64,000 nucleotides of DNA from Aliikangiella sp965214955 (lineage in GTDB: Bacteria > Pseudomonadota > Gammaproteobacteria > Enterobacterales > Kangiellaceae), in contig CBDCCU010000007.1 of NCBI GenBank assembly GCA_965214955.1, positions 62,001-126,000 of the forward strand, written 5' to 3'. Positions 32,443-41,935 of the stretch are shown in pieces. Both the position numbers and the translations under genes were made by a program. The first letter of the stretch is position 1, and the number at the start of each line of letters is the position of its first letter. The notes under the pieces are model-generated. The model saw only the letters and a program-made list of their open reading frames with translations. It did no database searches and had not been told where the DNA came from.

Positions 32443-33132
32443 TTAACCTTGAGCTTCTATAGCTCTTAGTTTAATTTCAACTCGGCGATTTAATGCTCTA
32501 CCTTGTGAGGTTTGATTAGAAGCAATTGGATCAGAAGGACCTTTACCGGTAGTCACTAATCTTTGCGAAATAATTCCGCCAGATTGTAAGTAATTAGCAA
32601 CAGAAGAGGCGCGCTGCTCAGAAAGCTTAAGATTATGCTCCCAAGAGCCTGTTGAATCGGTAAAGCCTTGAACTTCAACAATGGTTTTATTGTATTCTTT
32701 TAAAACGACAATCACAGAATCTAACACAGGCATAAAATCTTGCTGAACATTTGAACGGTTAGTCGCAAAAGTAATATTACCCGGCATAATTAAACGAATT
32801 TGATCGCCTTCGCGCTGCACACTAACCCCAGTATTTTGCAGTGATTGTCTAAGCTCAGCTTCTTGGTTATCCATATAATGACCAATAGAAGCGCCAATCA
32901 CGCCACAGCCAAGCGCCGCATTTCTTGCATGTTTGCCCGAATCTCTTGCGCCGATAATGCCACAAACCGCAGCAGCAATTGCACCATATTTAACCGAGTT
33001 TCGCGTTTTTTGCTCACCCGTATAAGGATCAAGGGTTTGACAACCTGTAGCGAATAGTAAAGACGCCGCACACAAGCCCGCTGTAATTTGAGTTTTACTC
33101 AATAATTTGAGTTTTGAAGCTTTCAATGACAT
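32443..33132 (-). CDS. OmpA-family outer-membrane lipoprotein (YiaD-like)
   Basis: 229 residues from the ATG at 33132 (AAAAGG ribosome site). The lipobox is LLFATGC near residue 31. A Gly-rich segment with small helices (~45-95) resembles YMGG/glycine-zipper regions, then comes the OmpA peptidoglycan-binding domain: FATNRSNVQQDFMPVLDSV, VQGFTDSTGSWEHNLKLSEQ, GRALNRRVEIKL. It anchors the outer membrane to peptidoglycan. Single-gene transcription unit. Confidence 0.9.
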   Translation of the reverse strand: MSLKASKLKLLSKTQITAGLCAASLLFATGCQTLDPYTGEQKTRNSVKYGAIAAAVCGIIGARDSGKHARNAALGCGVIGASIGHYMDNQEAELRQSLQNTGVSVQREGDQIRLIMPGNITFATNRSNVQQDFMPVLDSVIVVLKEYNKTIVEVQGFTDSTGSWEHNLKLSEQRASSVANYLQSGGIISQRLVTTGKGPSDPIASNQTSQGRALNRRVEIKLRAIEAQG

Positions 33133-33246
33133 TACCAATACCTTTTGTAAGTAAGTTTTAACCATTATTAACTAGATGGATTAATTTTAGCTGAACAGAG
33201 CCTAAGAGTCATATTATCATCAAGTTTAATTGATGATAAAGCCTAC

Positions 33247-34479
33247 TTAGTAGTCTTGCTTAAAATGTTTTGTTAAATCTTTCAATGTCATATTTAGCTG
33301 TTTGTTAAAATTGAGGTTGGGCAAAGTAGTTATCTTTTTAACGCTTAGGCTTGTGGCTTGATTAAATTGCATAAATTGACTCAACATGTCTTTTAAATCG
33401 AAAGTCAGTTTATCAGTAATCTTTGTCTCAAGATGCAAGTTCAATATTAGAAGCTGGCTATTTTTTCTATCCATTTTAGCATCCATACAACCTACAAATT
33501 CATCTCCCCAAAGTAGAGGCAAACTAAAATACCCATATTGACGCTTTTTTTCGGGAACATAACATTCAATTTTATAATCAAAATCAAATAGCTCCGTAGT
33601 TCTATTACGCTGTATGAGTAAATTATCAAATGGAGATAATACTTTGAGTTCTTTTTTGATGGACTCACTTTCTAAAAGGCTCGTTACTTCGGGTAATGCA
33701 AAATAGGTAATATCTTTTACCTTAATAGTCACCAATTCACCATCTGCAAGCATTTGATTACACACTTTTAAAATGTGAGGTTTTAGCCCTTTTAATAGAT
33801 AGGATATTTGCTCGGCAGTGCCAATGGAATTGGCTGATAAATAGCTAACAATTAAATGATAATAATATTCTTTACTTGTTGGTAAGCTGGTATCAATATG
33901 GTTTGGAACAACTCTCTCGGTTAAGTCGTAAACTTTGTGAAACTTGTTTCTACGAACAACCATTAATTCACCTTCCATAAACAGTTGCTCTAATGCTTTT
34001 TTTGCAGGTTTCCAATCCCACCAGCCATTCGTTGTATTTCTTTGATCTTTAAAATCCGAAGCTTGTAAAGGCCCTTCTTCTTCAATGCGATCCATCACAT
34101 ATTTCATTATCTTTTTGTCTTTTTTAAACCAATGTTGTTGACCTGACGAAATAGCCTTTTTACGCGGCAGGCTGTATCTATAGTCGGTCATTGGCAGATA
34201 AGATGCCGCATGAGACCAATATTCAAAAACTTGTTTATCATCTAACAATTGATCTAGGTACAAACTTTGGTAATTGGAAACTCTATTCCAAAGACTATGA
34301 TGATGCGCCCTTTCTACAACAGCAATTGAGTCAATTTGAATATATTTTAAACGTTGAATAATATTGCTTACTGCATTTTTCCTAGAAAGGTTTTTATCAT
34401 TTATCTTAAACCCTTGACTCAATAAAATTAACTTTCTTGCTTCTTTAATATCTAAGGTATTTACAGATGAATGGCTCAA
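33247..34479 (-). CDS. ycaQ: YcaQ/AlkX-family winged-helix DNA glycosylase-like protein
   Basis: 410 residues of the HTH_42 (YcaQ, AlkZ/AlkX) family, which excise DNA crosslinks and alkylated bases. The N-terminus holds RLKYIQIDSIAVVERAHHHS, with the catalytic Q-x-D-like motif (IQID). Other signatures are HAASYLPMTDYRY, LSPFDNLLIQRNRTTELFDF and KRQYGYFSLPLLWGDEFVGC. Length is normal. It lies alone, downstream of a transposase region. Confidence 0.85.
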   Translation of the reverse strand: MSHSSVNTLDIKEARKLILLSQGFKINDKNLSRKNAVSNIIQRLKYIQIDSIAVVERAHHHSLWNRVSNYQSLYLDQLLDDKQVFEYWSHAASYLPMTDYRYSLPRKKAISSGQQHWFKKDKKIMKYVMDRIEEEGPLQASDFKDQRNTTNGWWDWKPAKKALEQLFMEGELMVVRRNKFHKVYDLTERVVPNHIDTSLPTSKEYYYHLIVSYLSANSIGTAEQISYLLKGLKPHILKVCNQMLADGELVTIKVKDITYFALPEVTSLLESESIKKELKVLSPFDNLLIQRNRTTELFDFDYKIECYVPEKKRQYGYFSLPLLWGDEFVGCMDAKMDRKNSQLLILNLHLETKITDKLTFDLKDMLSQFMQFNQATSLSVKKITTLPNLNFNKQLNMTLKDLTKHFKQDY

Positions 34480-34488
34480 AAATGGAAC

Positions 34489-34783
34489 TCTCTTTTATCA
34501 TTTTATGATCGCCAAGATATCCCACAATCACACAAAACATCAATTGCTATTTAATTCAGCTCTATTATTTTTTAGCAAGGACAGCCATATTAAAATTTTT
34601 TAGCAGGGACAGCCATATTAAAGAACAAAACCAGTCAATTTACACTAATCTCAATAACCATTTTTTAATCTTAAAGATTTGTTGTGTGATATTGGTATTT
34701 GAAGGTTAAATTCTTGAATCCCACGCACTAACTATTCTCAGCCAAGCTGATTGGTTTGATTTTCTTTCTTTTGAATTTCCTAT
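34489..34783. other. Non-coding region downstream of the RAYT transposase
   Basis: No gene seen. It contains a tandem pair of 27-base repeats (34568-34622) and AT-rich DNA. Confidence 0.6.
34568..34622. repeat. Tandem 27-bp repeat with GGGACAGCCA motif
   Basis: TTTTTTAGCAAGGACAGCCA at 34568 and TTTTTTAGCAGGGACAGCCA at 34596, each followed by TATTAAA. The copies differ at one base. The core GGGACAGCCA (inverse TGGCTGTCCC) also occurs four times in the cassette array. Confidence 0.8.
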
Positions 34784-35755
34784 CTAACAATAAAGCCTTT
34801 GTGCAATGGATTTTCCTTTACAGTATTTCTGCTCTATTTTATTCAGATAATGAGTAATCATCGACGGTGAGCCAATAATGGTCAGTTGTGATAAATCATC
34901 TTGCTTTTGCATTAAGTTAATAAACTCATTTTGTTCTAAATTAAGTCTTTTGAGTATGGGGGGAATATTATTCGGAATATAACCTCGCTTATTAGGCAGT
35001 ATGGCTTTACCTAACCAATCAACGAGTTCGATATAGTCTTTAGCTTTAAATTCAATGGGGTTGTGTTTTTGGTTGGTTGTTAATTGCATTAACGGTATGG
35101 GTGATTGATGCTTGGGGTTAAGGTGTTGTTTTATTCTTTGTTGTATTGCCGTGTAGTTTGATGTTTCTGGTGTTTTAGTTTGTTTAGCTCTAATGGGATT
35201 TAAGTCAACATAGCTCATGGCGGTGAGTACCGCACTTTCATCAAGTAAGGGTTGTGATTTAAATCGACCTTCCCAAAACCGGCCTTTGCAGTTATCTTCT
35301 CTATTGGCTTTTCGAGCTAAATGCTCGTTGATTCCTCGCATAAACCAGGAAATATCGGTGAGTCTTTGTTGGTAGGTACTTATGAGTGATTGGGCGACTT
35401 CGGCTATACCTTGGTTATTGGGATTACTTTGATATTGTTTGATAATTTCGGGGACTTTATACAGCATTGACCAGCGGTTGATAATCTCAGATTCTGTCCA
35501 ATGCTCTGCTTGTTTGGTATTAACTTTAAGCACTAGATGATAGTGGTTTGACATAATGGCATAGCTAGCAACCTCAATAGCAAAGGCTTTGACTTGATAG
35601 GCAATTCGTTCGATTATCCAGTCGCGTCGATGTTCAAAGTTTTTACCAGAGAACTTGTCTTCTCCACATAGAAAAGCCCGACGAACACAGCGGGATATAC
35701 AGTGATAATAAGGCGTTGAGTTTAAGTCGATAATACTTTGGCGTGCGCGGGTCAT
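34784..35755 (-). CDS. REP-associated tyrosine transposase (RAYT, IS200-like Y1/HUH)
   Basis: 323 residues. The HUH motif is ASYAIMSNHYHLVLKVN. The later segment ESAVLTAMSYVDLNPIRAKQ is the catalytic Tyr-bearing helix of TnpA_REP proteins. ITDISWFMRGINEHLARKAN and CKGRFWEGRFKSQPL are further family hallmarks. These single-copy domesticated transposases act on REP-type palindromes. The 27-bp tandem repeat at its 3' side, and related motifs in the array, are candidate targets. It is 84 bases from the IS110 element. Confidence 0.9.
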   Translation of the reverse strand: MTRARQSIIDLNSTPYYHCISRCVRRAFLCGEDKFSGKNFEHRRDWIIERIAYQVKAFAIEVASYAIMSNHYHLVLKVNTKQAEHWTESEIINRWSMLYKVPEIIKQYQSNPNNQGIAEVAQSLISTYQQRLTDISWFMRGINEHLARKANREDNCKGRFWEGRFKSQPLLDESAVLTAMSYVDLNPIRAKQTKTPETSNYTAIQQRIKQHLNPKHQSPIPLMQLTTNQKHNPIEFKAKDYIELVDWLGKAILPNKRGYIPNNIPPILKRLNLEQNEFINLMQKQDDLSQLTIIGSPSMITHYLNKIEQKYCKGKSIAQRLYC

Positions 35756-35909
35756 TTGAAATCCTTTTCAGTGATGGAGTTAATTTAAACCTAGTTATAT
35801 GAGTAGCTTTTGTCAAGTTTTTTGTTTGGGTGCTTGAGATGGTCACTCCCAATAGGCATCGCAATGTGCCAATATTGAAAGAGTAATCAAGCAAATTCAA
35901 TAATCAGGA

Positions 35910-36944
35910 GTGACCAAAATGAAATGTACCTTAGTTAGTATCGATTTAGCAAAAAATATTTTTCAGGTTTGCGCCTTTAATAGCGAGAGAAATGTTATTT
36001 TTAATAAAAAAGTTAAGCGCTCAAATTTGGTTTATCAACTCAGTCAAATTGAGCCTACTCGGGTTGTTATGGAAGCCTGTTATAGCTCTAATCCATGGGG
36101 AAGAAGAATTGAAAAGCTTGGACATAAAGTTGAGCTTATTCCTCCCTTTATTGTTAAACCTTTTTTGATTGGAAATAAGAATGATCATAACGACGCAGTT
36201 GCTATTGGAGAAGCGGCATTTAGACCCAAAATAAGATTTGTTAGTCTTAAAAGTGTAGAGCAACAAGATATTCAGTCGTTGCATAAAGTTAAAGAGCTGC
36301 TTAACAAATCAAAGCGCGCCATGGTTAATCAACTGAGAGGATTGCTTGCAGAATATGGCTTAGTTTTTCCTAAAACTATTCCAGCATTACTGCAATCAGT
36401 TCCAGATGAATTAGAGAATCCAGACAATGAATTAACCCCTGTTAGCCGAAGTTTTATTAAGCGTTTGTATGACAATGTAAAAGACTTAAGTAAACAATCA
36501 GAAGAAGTGGCTTTGGCGTTAAATCAATTAGTTCAGAGCAAAGAAGAATATCAAAGGTTGATCACCATACCTGGTATTGGCCCAGTCATTTCAGCAGCGA
36601 TATTAGGTGCTGTTTCTGATCCGAGAAACTTTAAAAATGGACGACAATTTGCGGCATGGATTGGTCTAACACCTTCACTCTATGCTAGCGGTGAAACTAG
36701 CCGCCTAGGAAAAATCACTAAGCGAGGCAACAAAACGTTACGTTTACTACTTATTCACGGTGCCAGGACGGTGCTGAATTGGTGTGGTAAAAAAGATGAT
36801 CGGTTAAGTCGCTGGTTGAAAGCCTTAAAAAAGCGGATGCATGCTTGCAAAGTTGTGGTTGCACTAGCCAATAAGCTGGCTCGAATAGTTTGGGGTGTGT
36901 TAGCTAAAAAGCAAAATTTTGATTTAAAGCTTGCGTGTGCTTAG
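35910..36944 (+). CDS. IS110-family transposase (recombinase)
   Basis: 344 residues; the frame ATG lies directly after GGAGTGACCAAA. The N-terminal RuvC-like DEDD domain includes CTLVSIDLAKNIFQV, RVVMEACYSSNPWGRRIEKL and IGNKNDHNDAVAIGEA. The C-terminal Tnp domain with the Ser region is FAAWIGLTPSLYASGETSRL followed by GKITKRGNKTLRLLLIHGAR. It pairs with a structured non-coding RNA to choose its targets. Appears intact. Confidence 0.93.
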   Translation: MTKMKCTLVSIDLAKNIFQVCAFNSERNVIFNKKVKRSNLVYQLSQIEPTRVVMEACYSSNPWGRRIEKLGHKVELIPPFIVKPFLIGNKNDHNDAVAIGEAAFRPKIRFVSLKSVEQQDIQSLHKVKELLNKSKRAMVNQLRGLLAEYGLVFPKTIPALLQSVPDELENPDNELTPVSRSFIKRLYDNVKDLSKQSEEVALALNQLVQSKEEYQRLITIPGIGPVISAAILGAVSDPRNFKNGRQFAAWIGLTPSLYASGETSRLGKITKRGNKTLRLLLIHGARTVLNWCGKKDDRLSRWLKALKKRMHACKVVVALANKLARIVWGVLAKKQNFDLKLACA

Positions 36945-37284
36945 GGCAAAGGTAATAAAAATGATTCAACCCATTAATCGGCATAAAGGAAATTAATTTA
37001 AAAGTTAAACGGTCATTAGCACTGATGAGTTAAACGACTCGTCTTATTTGGAACCTCAGCAGGACAGCTGCCATAATAGGCATTTTGGGTGCAAAGGCAA
37101 ATAAGACTTCTTTTGGAGCTCAAGAAGGCGCGGCAGTTACCAATATAAAAAACTGCCACAAAGACGCCGGATATATGTCATAAAACCGTTATTTTTTCAG
37201 CGCTAAATCGAGAAGTTTTAAAATTAATTAACATGATGAATTGACGAAAAAACAGAATTAAAAACTCTATACTATTGATTTAGA
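36945..37284 (+). ncRNA. Candidate bridge/seek RNA region in the IS110 right end
   Basis: About 340 non-coding bases between the transposase stop and the right sub-terminal repeat. In IS1111-type elements this is where the targeting RNA is encoded. It holds AAATAAGACTTCTTTTGG and AACTGCC/GGCAGTTACC-type short complementary segments. The RNA itself is inferred; no boundary can be given. Confidence 0.45.
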
Positions 37285-37296
37285 GGGAGTGACCAT

Positions 37297-37618
37297 ATAT
37301 GTCCTTTTAGTTTTTTATATTCATCAACTTGCATGGCATCTAGGCGTAACCTTTCAGATTCTAAATACTCATCGGCTTCGTGTTAACTTAATAAGCCTGC
37401 CGCTAATGCGTATCTGCACCGTTACTTAATTCCTAAAATACCAGAATCCTAAGGGGAAATAGGTAATTCATTACCAATTTCACATATCATGTGTACTAGT
37501 ATCATTTAGGCAACAATTTCCTTGAAAACTGCTGATATTGCCTAAATTTTTCTCTCATGTTGAGATAAATAGCTAAACTTTATTTATATTCTTAACTTTT
37601 TTATTGTGTGGGCTCACT
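37297..37618. other. Junction region with a fragment of fadE
   Basis: Contains a ~95-base near-copy (37318-37412) of an internal segment near the 3' end of fadE (38851-38946), then AT-rich leader DNA of the diguanylate cyclase gene. No gene seen. Confidence 0.7.
37318..37412 (-). pseudogene. fadE: Fragment of fadE
   Basis: From TATATTCATCAACTTGCATG to GCCTGCCGCTAATGCG it matches fadE bases ~38851-38941 with only a few differences, in the same orientation. Reading continues into unrelated DNA. It lies 22 bases outside the IS110 right repeat and suggests a local rearrangement around the GGDEF gene. Confidence 0.85.
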
Positions 37619-38716
37619 ATGACTTTTAAATCTAGATGGAAAAACTTAGTAAGCTGTAATCATTATTACAAAACGGAAGATCCTGATTTTCGTCGAGCAT
37701 ATTTAATCAATATCGTACTTTTTTTTATTCCTCTAAGTAGCTGTGTATTTATTATTACGAATGTGTTTTTTGCTGATTTATTTTTACTTGCGGCACTTCA
37801 GGGGGGATGCGCAGTTGTTTCATGTGCTTTGCTTTTTTCTTTTCGAAGAAAAAGAAAACTTGAGCAAGTTGCCACTGGTACGGTTATGCTACTCCTAGTT
37901 TTTTTGGCAGCATTTTTTTTACGCGTTGAGCATCTAAATTACTCCTTTATTAGCTTGTCCATTATCCCATTGATTTCTTTTTTTCTTTTGGGAATATTTA
38001 AAGGAGCAATAACGTTAATAGCAGTTTTTGTATGCATCACATTTTTTATGCTTAGTAATATTAATGATTGGCAACCAACGCCTTTTAATTGGCAATCAAT
38101 ATTTAATATTCTTTCATTCTTTATTTTATGCTCTCTGTTTGTTTATTTTTATGAGTATTCTCGCCAAGAAGCATTGGTGATTATTCAAAAACAAAACAAA
38201 CAGTTATTTGAGCTGGCTAATGTTGATGCATTAACCAATATATACAACCGTAGAAGGTTAAACAAAGCATTAGATGAGTATAGCGAGTCTCATAAACAGC
38301 AAAATAAGCAATTTTCGGTAGTTATATTAGATATTGATAAGTTTAAAAATATTAATGATAACTATGGTCATAATGTTGGTGACTCCGTTCTAAAAGAGGT
38401 TTCAGAGCTTATTCGCGCTAATATAAGGGCTAACGACATATTAGGGCGCTGGGGTGGAGAAGAGTTTATGCTCGTATTGGCTGAAACCACTGTGGAAGAA
38501 GCCGCATTAGTTGCAGAAAACTTGCGCGCTTTGCTTGATAAGCATGATTTTAAATTTGTTGGATCGGTTTCTGCTAGTTTTGGTATCGCTGGTTGTGACA
38601 AACAAAACAATATGGAAAACTTAATTAATCAAGCCGATAAGGCTTTGTATACCGCCAAAGAAAAAGGTCGAAATAGAGTGGAAGTATTCGATATTACTCA
38701 GAAAAAAAGTACGTAG
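37619..38716 (+). CDS. Membrane-bound diguanylate cyclase (GGDEF)
   Basis: 365 residues from the ATG at 37619. Five to six transmembrane helices (about residues 20-190) form an unclassified sensor domain. The GGDEF domain begins with LANVDALTNIYNRRRLNKAL, has the metal-binding Asp in VVILDIDKFKNINDNYGHNV, the active site GRWGGEEFMLVLAE and the late ADKALYTAKEKGRNRVE. The RxxD inhibitory site four residues before GGEEF is not clear. It makes c-di-GMP; a PilZ protein is encoded at 58066. Confidence 0.92.
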   Translation: MTFKSRWKNLVSCNHYYKTEDPDFRRAYLINIVLFFIPLSSCVFIITNVFFADLFLLAALQGGCAVVSCALLFSFRRKRKLEQVATGTVMLLLVFLAAFFLRVEHLNYSFISLSIIPLISFFLLGIFKGAITLIAVFVCITFFMLSNINDWQPTPFNWQSIFNILSFFILCSLFVYFYEYSRQEALVIIQKQNKQLFELANVDALTNIYNRRRLNKALDEYSESHKQQNKQFSVVILDIDKFKNINDNYGHNVGDSVLKEVSELIRANIRANDILGRWGGEEFMLVLAETTVEEAALVAENLRALLDKHDFKFVGSVSASFGIAGCDKQNNMENLINQADKALYTAKEKGRNRVEVFDITQKKST

Positions 38717-38732
38717 ATTAACAGGCTCTCAC

Positions 38733-38759
38733 AAAAAAAGGCCATCAACCGATGACCTT
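38733..38759 (-). terminator. Terminator downstream of fadE
   Basis: On the minus strand an AAGGTCATC-GGTT-GATGGCCTT stem (one G-U pair) is followed by T7. The convergent GGDEF gene ends just before it. Confidence 0.75.
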
Positions 38760-38787
38760 CTCTCTCAAACCTTAGTCTAAAAAATAA

Positions 38788-41244
38788 TTAAGCCGCTTTA
38801 CCTGCATTAACTTTTTCTTCACTAAAGTCGCCAGCAATATAGGCTCGGCTATATTCATCAACTTGCATGGCATCTAGGCGTAATCTTTCAGATTCTAAAT
38901 ACTCATTGGCTTCGCGTTGACTTAATAAGCCTGCCGCTAATGCGGTTTTAATGGTTTCTTCAATGTCTCTATCTGCACTGAGTTTTCCTTCTTTAGTTGC
39001 GGCTTTAATTTTTGCCGCAATTGGCATAGTGGCTAAAACTTTTGCAAAGGCATTTTCAATGCGTCCTGCGGGGTCATTTTCGTTTCCAATAAATACACCT
39101 TTGGTTAAACGGTCGCGCAGTTCGTTATGATTAAACATTGGCTTAACCACTTTGTGGTCGAGCTTATCACTGGCAGGTTTATGCCAGCTTCCGTATGGGA
39201 AAACCACACGTTTTAACACTTTACCCAGCCAAACTGGCTTAAAGTTATCAAAAAACTCATTAAATGCTTGCTGCATATAATAAAGATTATTGGTTAAGTT
39301 CCACTCAACATAAGGTAAGTCAGACTCTTTACAGCCGCTATCTTCATAATACTTTAATACCGCAGAGCTTAAGTATAAGTAACTTAAAACATCACCTAAA
39401 CGTGCCGATAAACGTTCTTTACGTTTAAGCTCACCGCCTAATACCGCCATTGAAACATCAGACACTAAGGCTAATGCAGAGCTCATTCTGGTAAGCTGCT
39501 GATAATAACGGGCTGTTGGGCCATTTACTGGCTTAGGCACAATGCGTCCAGAGGTTAATCCTAAAGACAAGGTACGAATAAAGTTACTTAGTCCGTAACC
39601 AATATGCCTAAAGAATAATGAGTCAAATTGATCAATTCCTTCTTGCTCATTTGGGTTGTTAGCCGCTTGCATTTCGCGGAAAACAAAGGGGTGACAACGA
39701 ACCGCACCTTGACCAAAAATCATAAGGTTGCGCGTTAAAATATTAGCCCCTTCTACCGTAATACTAATTGGCATAGACATATAACCACTCGATAGATAGT
39801 TACGCTCGCCCATAATAACGCCGCGACCACCATGAATATCCATAGAGTCTTTTAAAATGTCTCTGGCGGCTTCGGTCATATGGTATTTAGCAATGGCCGT
39901 TACTACCGAAGGTTTAACTCCGCTATCAACTGCACCTGCGGTCATGAGTCTTGTTGCTTCTAATTGATATGCAGTACCAGCAATTCTTGCTAAGGATTCT
40001 TCAACCCCTTCAAACTTACCAATTTGGGTTTTAAATTGCTCTCTTAATACCGAATAAGCGCCTGTTAAACGATAGGCCAGCTTTCCAGTTGCGGTTGATG
40101 ATGAAGGCAAAGAAATACCGCGCCCTGCTGATAAACATTCAACCAACATTCTCCAGCCTTTACCCGCATAATCTTTACCACCAATAATCCAATCAAGTGG
40201 AATAAAAACATCTTTACCACGGGTTGGCCCATTCATAAAAGCTTGCCCCATTGGGTAATGACGATCACCCACTTCAACACCAGGATGGCTGGTTGGAATT
40301 AAGGCAACGGTAATACCAATATCTTCTTGGTCGCCAATTAAGCCTTCAGGATCGTACATTTTAAAAGCTAAACCTAACACAGTAGCAATAGGTGCTAAGG
40401 TGATATAGCGCTTATCCCAATTTAGGCGAATACCAATCACCTCTTCGCCTTCAAAAATGTCTTTACAAATAATACCCGTATCTGGAATTGCACCAGCATC
40501 AGAGCCTGCCTTTGGTCCAGTTAATGCAAAACAAGGAATATCTAAACCTTTGGCTAAGCGAGGTAAGTAATGATTTTTTTGCTCATCAGTACCATAGTGC
40601 AATAACAACTCGGCAGGACCTAATGAATTAGGAACCATAGTGGTAACCCCTAAAACACCACTACGGGTTGAAAGTTTACTCACAATTGATGAATGCGCTA
40701 ATGCTGAAAAACCTTTACCGCCGTATTCTTTAGGAATAATTAATCCCCAGAAACCTTCATCTTTTAGGTATTGCCAAACTTCTGGCGGTAGATCTTTATC
40801 TTTAAAGTTAATATCCCAGTCAGAGCACATTTCGCAAACTCGCTCTACTTGGTTATCAACAAAGTCTTGCTCTTCTTGGGTAAGCTCAGGTTTAGCAAAA
40901 GATAACATTTCATCCCATTTGGGGTTGCCTTTAAATAACTCACCATCCCACCAAACATCACCCGCCTCTAGCGCGTCTTTTTCGGTTTGATTCATTGGCG
41001 GCAGTACGCTTTTGAACATTTTAAAAATAGGACGGGTAATTTTGTCTTTGCGTAAATCATCGGCAAAAAACAATAGTGTTACTGCACCAAATAAAATCCA
41101 TGGAATAATTGCAAACTCTCCATGCATCGTCATTAGCGCTAAGGCTACACCTGCTACAGCAAGTGCAATGCCCATTCTGGCACGCAAATAAGCTGCGCCC
41201 CAAGTAACCCCGATTAATATTAATATTTGGGTTAAAGTTACCAT
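38788..41244 (-). CDS. fadE: Acyl-CoA dehydrogenase FadE
   Basis: First enzyme of beta-oxidation, 818 residues, the long FadE type. Two or three N-terminal hydrophobic helices anchor it in the membrane. The dehydrogenase core has LTGPKAGSDAGAIPDTGIIC, RYITLAPIATVLGLAFKMYD, AGRGISLPSSSTATGKLAYR and MDIHGGRGVIMGERNYL; the C-terminal ~300 residues are the FadE-specific domain. It lies 81 bases after the psrA-like gene and is probably co-transcribed and PsrA-controlled. Confidence 0.97.
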   Translation of the reverse strand: MVTLTQILILIGVTWGAAYLRARMGIALAVAGVALALMTMHGEFAIIPWILFGAVTLLFFADDLRKDKITRPIFKMFKSVLPPMNQTEKDALEAGDVWWDGELFKGNPKWDEMLSFAKPELTQEEQDFVDNQVERVCEMCSDWDINFKDKDLPPEVWQYLKDEGFWGLIIPKEYGGKGFSALAHSSIVSKLSTRSGVLGVTTMVPNSLGPAELLLHYGTDEQKNHYLPRLAKGLDIPCFALTGPKAGSDAGAIPDTGIICKDIFEGEEVIGIRLNWDKRYITLAPIATVLGLAFKMYDPEGLIGDQEDIGITVALIPTSHPGVEVGDRHYPMGQAFMNGPTRGKDVFIPLDWIIGGKDYAGKGWRMLVECLSAGRGISLPSSSTATGKLAYRLTGAYSVLREQFKTQIGKFEGVEESLARIAGTAYQLEATRLMTAGAVDSGVKPSVVTAIAKYHMTEAARDILKDSMDIHGGRGVIMGERNYLSSGYMSMPISITVEGANILTRNLMIFGQGAVRCHPFVFREMQAANNPNEQEGIDQFDSLFFRHIGYGLSNFIRTLSLGLTSGRIVPKPVNGPTARYYQQLTRMSSALALVSDVSMAVLGGELKRKERLSARLGDVLSYLYLSSAVLKYYEDSGCKESDLPYVEWNLTNNLYYMQQAFNEFFDNFKPVWLGKVLKRVVFPYGSWHKPASDKLDHKVVKPMFNHNELRDRLTKGVFIGNENDPAGRIENAFAKVLATMPIAAKIKAATKEGKLSADRDIEETIKTALAAGLLSQREANEYLESERLRLDAMQVDEYSRAYIAGDFSEEKVNAGKAA

Positions 41245-41325
41245 TATGAGTTTTCTCCTACTAACAAATAATCAATCGGCGTAGACTGGCTTTCAAACCC
41301 TGCCGACAAAAATGGAATTAATCGA

Positions 41326-41914
41326 TCAAATAATATTTTCTGTGCTAACTGACTCTGAAAAATCACTTTCAGAGATCTCTTGCAAAGCTTCTAGCCCTGC
41401 TAATGTAAAAATAAATGATCCCAGCATAAAATGGAGTCGCCAAAACATATCTGATCCGCTTAAGCTTGGACTAGTTTTATGTAATAAACGTGTAAACCTG
41501 ACTAAAACATGCGAATAACGCTCCATAGCAAAACGTCTAATATGCCCTTGAGTTTCGGTATAGGCACGACCACAAAGCTTCATAAATACTGATGCACCAT
41601 TAGGTCTTACTTTATCAATTTCGATAATTGGCCTTATTAAGGTTGATATAACGGCTTTAGCATCTAACTTATTTTTGCCCTGCTCTAATGCAATAAGCTC
41701 TTTAAGCAGCTCTTCGGTAAACTTTTCCATAAAACGGTCAAAAACGGCTTGAATTAGCGATTTTTTTTGAGCCGAAATGATAGTTTACCGATGCCAAATT
41801 CACTTCAGCTTTTGCGGTAATACCGCGCAAACTTGTTTCGGCAAAGCCGTGCGAAGCAAACAATTGTTCTGCTACATCAAGTATTTTGGTTTTAGTTTCT
41901 AACTTTGATGACAT
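41326..41914 (-). pseudogene. psrA: PsrA-like TetR regulator of beta-oxidation, split by a +1 frameshift
   Basis: TetR-type repressor sensing long-chain fatty acids. The N-terminal helix-turn-helix is TKTKILDVAEQLFASHGFAE and RGITAKAEVNLASVNYHFGS. The frame is lost in an eight-T run at 41761-41768; removing one base joins it to LIQAVFDRFMEKFTEELLKE and on to the end, giving 195 residues. The effector part contains RPIIEIDKVRPNGASVFMKL. A PsrA palindrome precedes it at 41936-41953, so it probably represses itself and fadE. The run is a typical homopolymer error site. Confidence 0.8.
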
Positions 41915-41935
41915 TGAGATAAAAGCCCCACAAAA

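Larger units (their letters stand above)
35839..37296 (+). mobile_element. IS110-family element, IS1111-like
   Basis: Bounded by sub-terminal inverted repeats ATGGTCACTCCC (35839-35850) and GGGAGTGACCAT (37285-37296), a hallmark of the IS1111 group; true ends lie a few bases outside. A second GGAGTGACCA lies just before the transposase start, so the left end can form a hairpin. The ~340-bp non-coding right end is long enough to encode the bridge/seek RNA of this family. No target duplication is expected. Confidence 0.85.
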
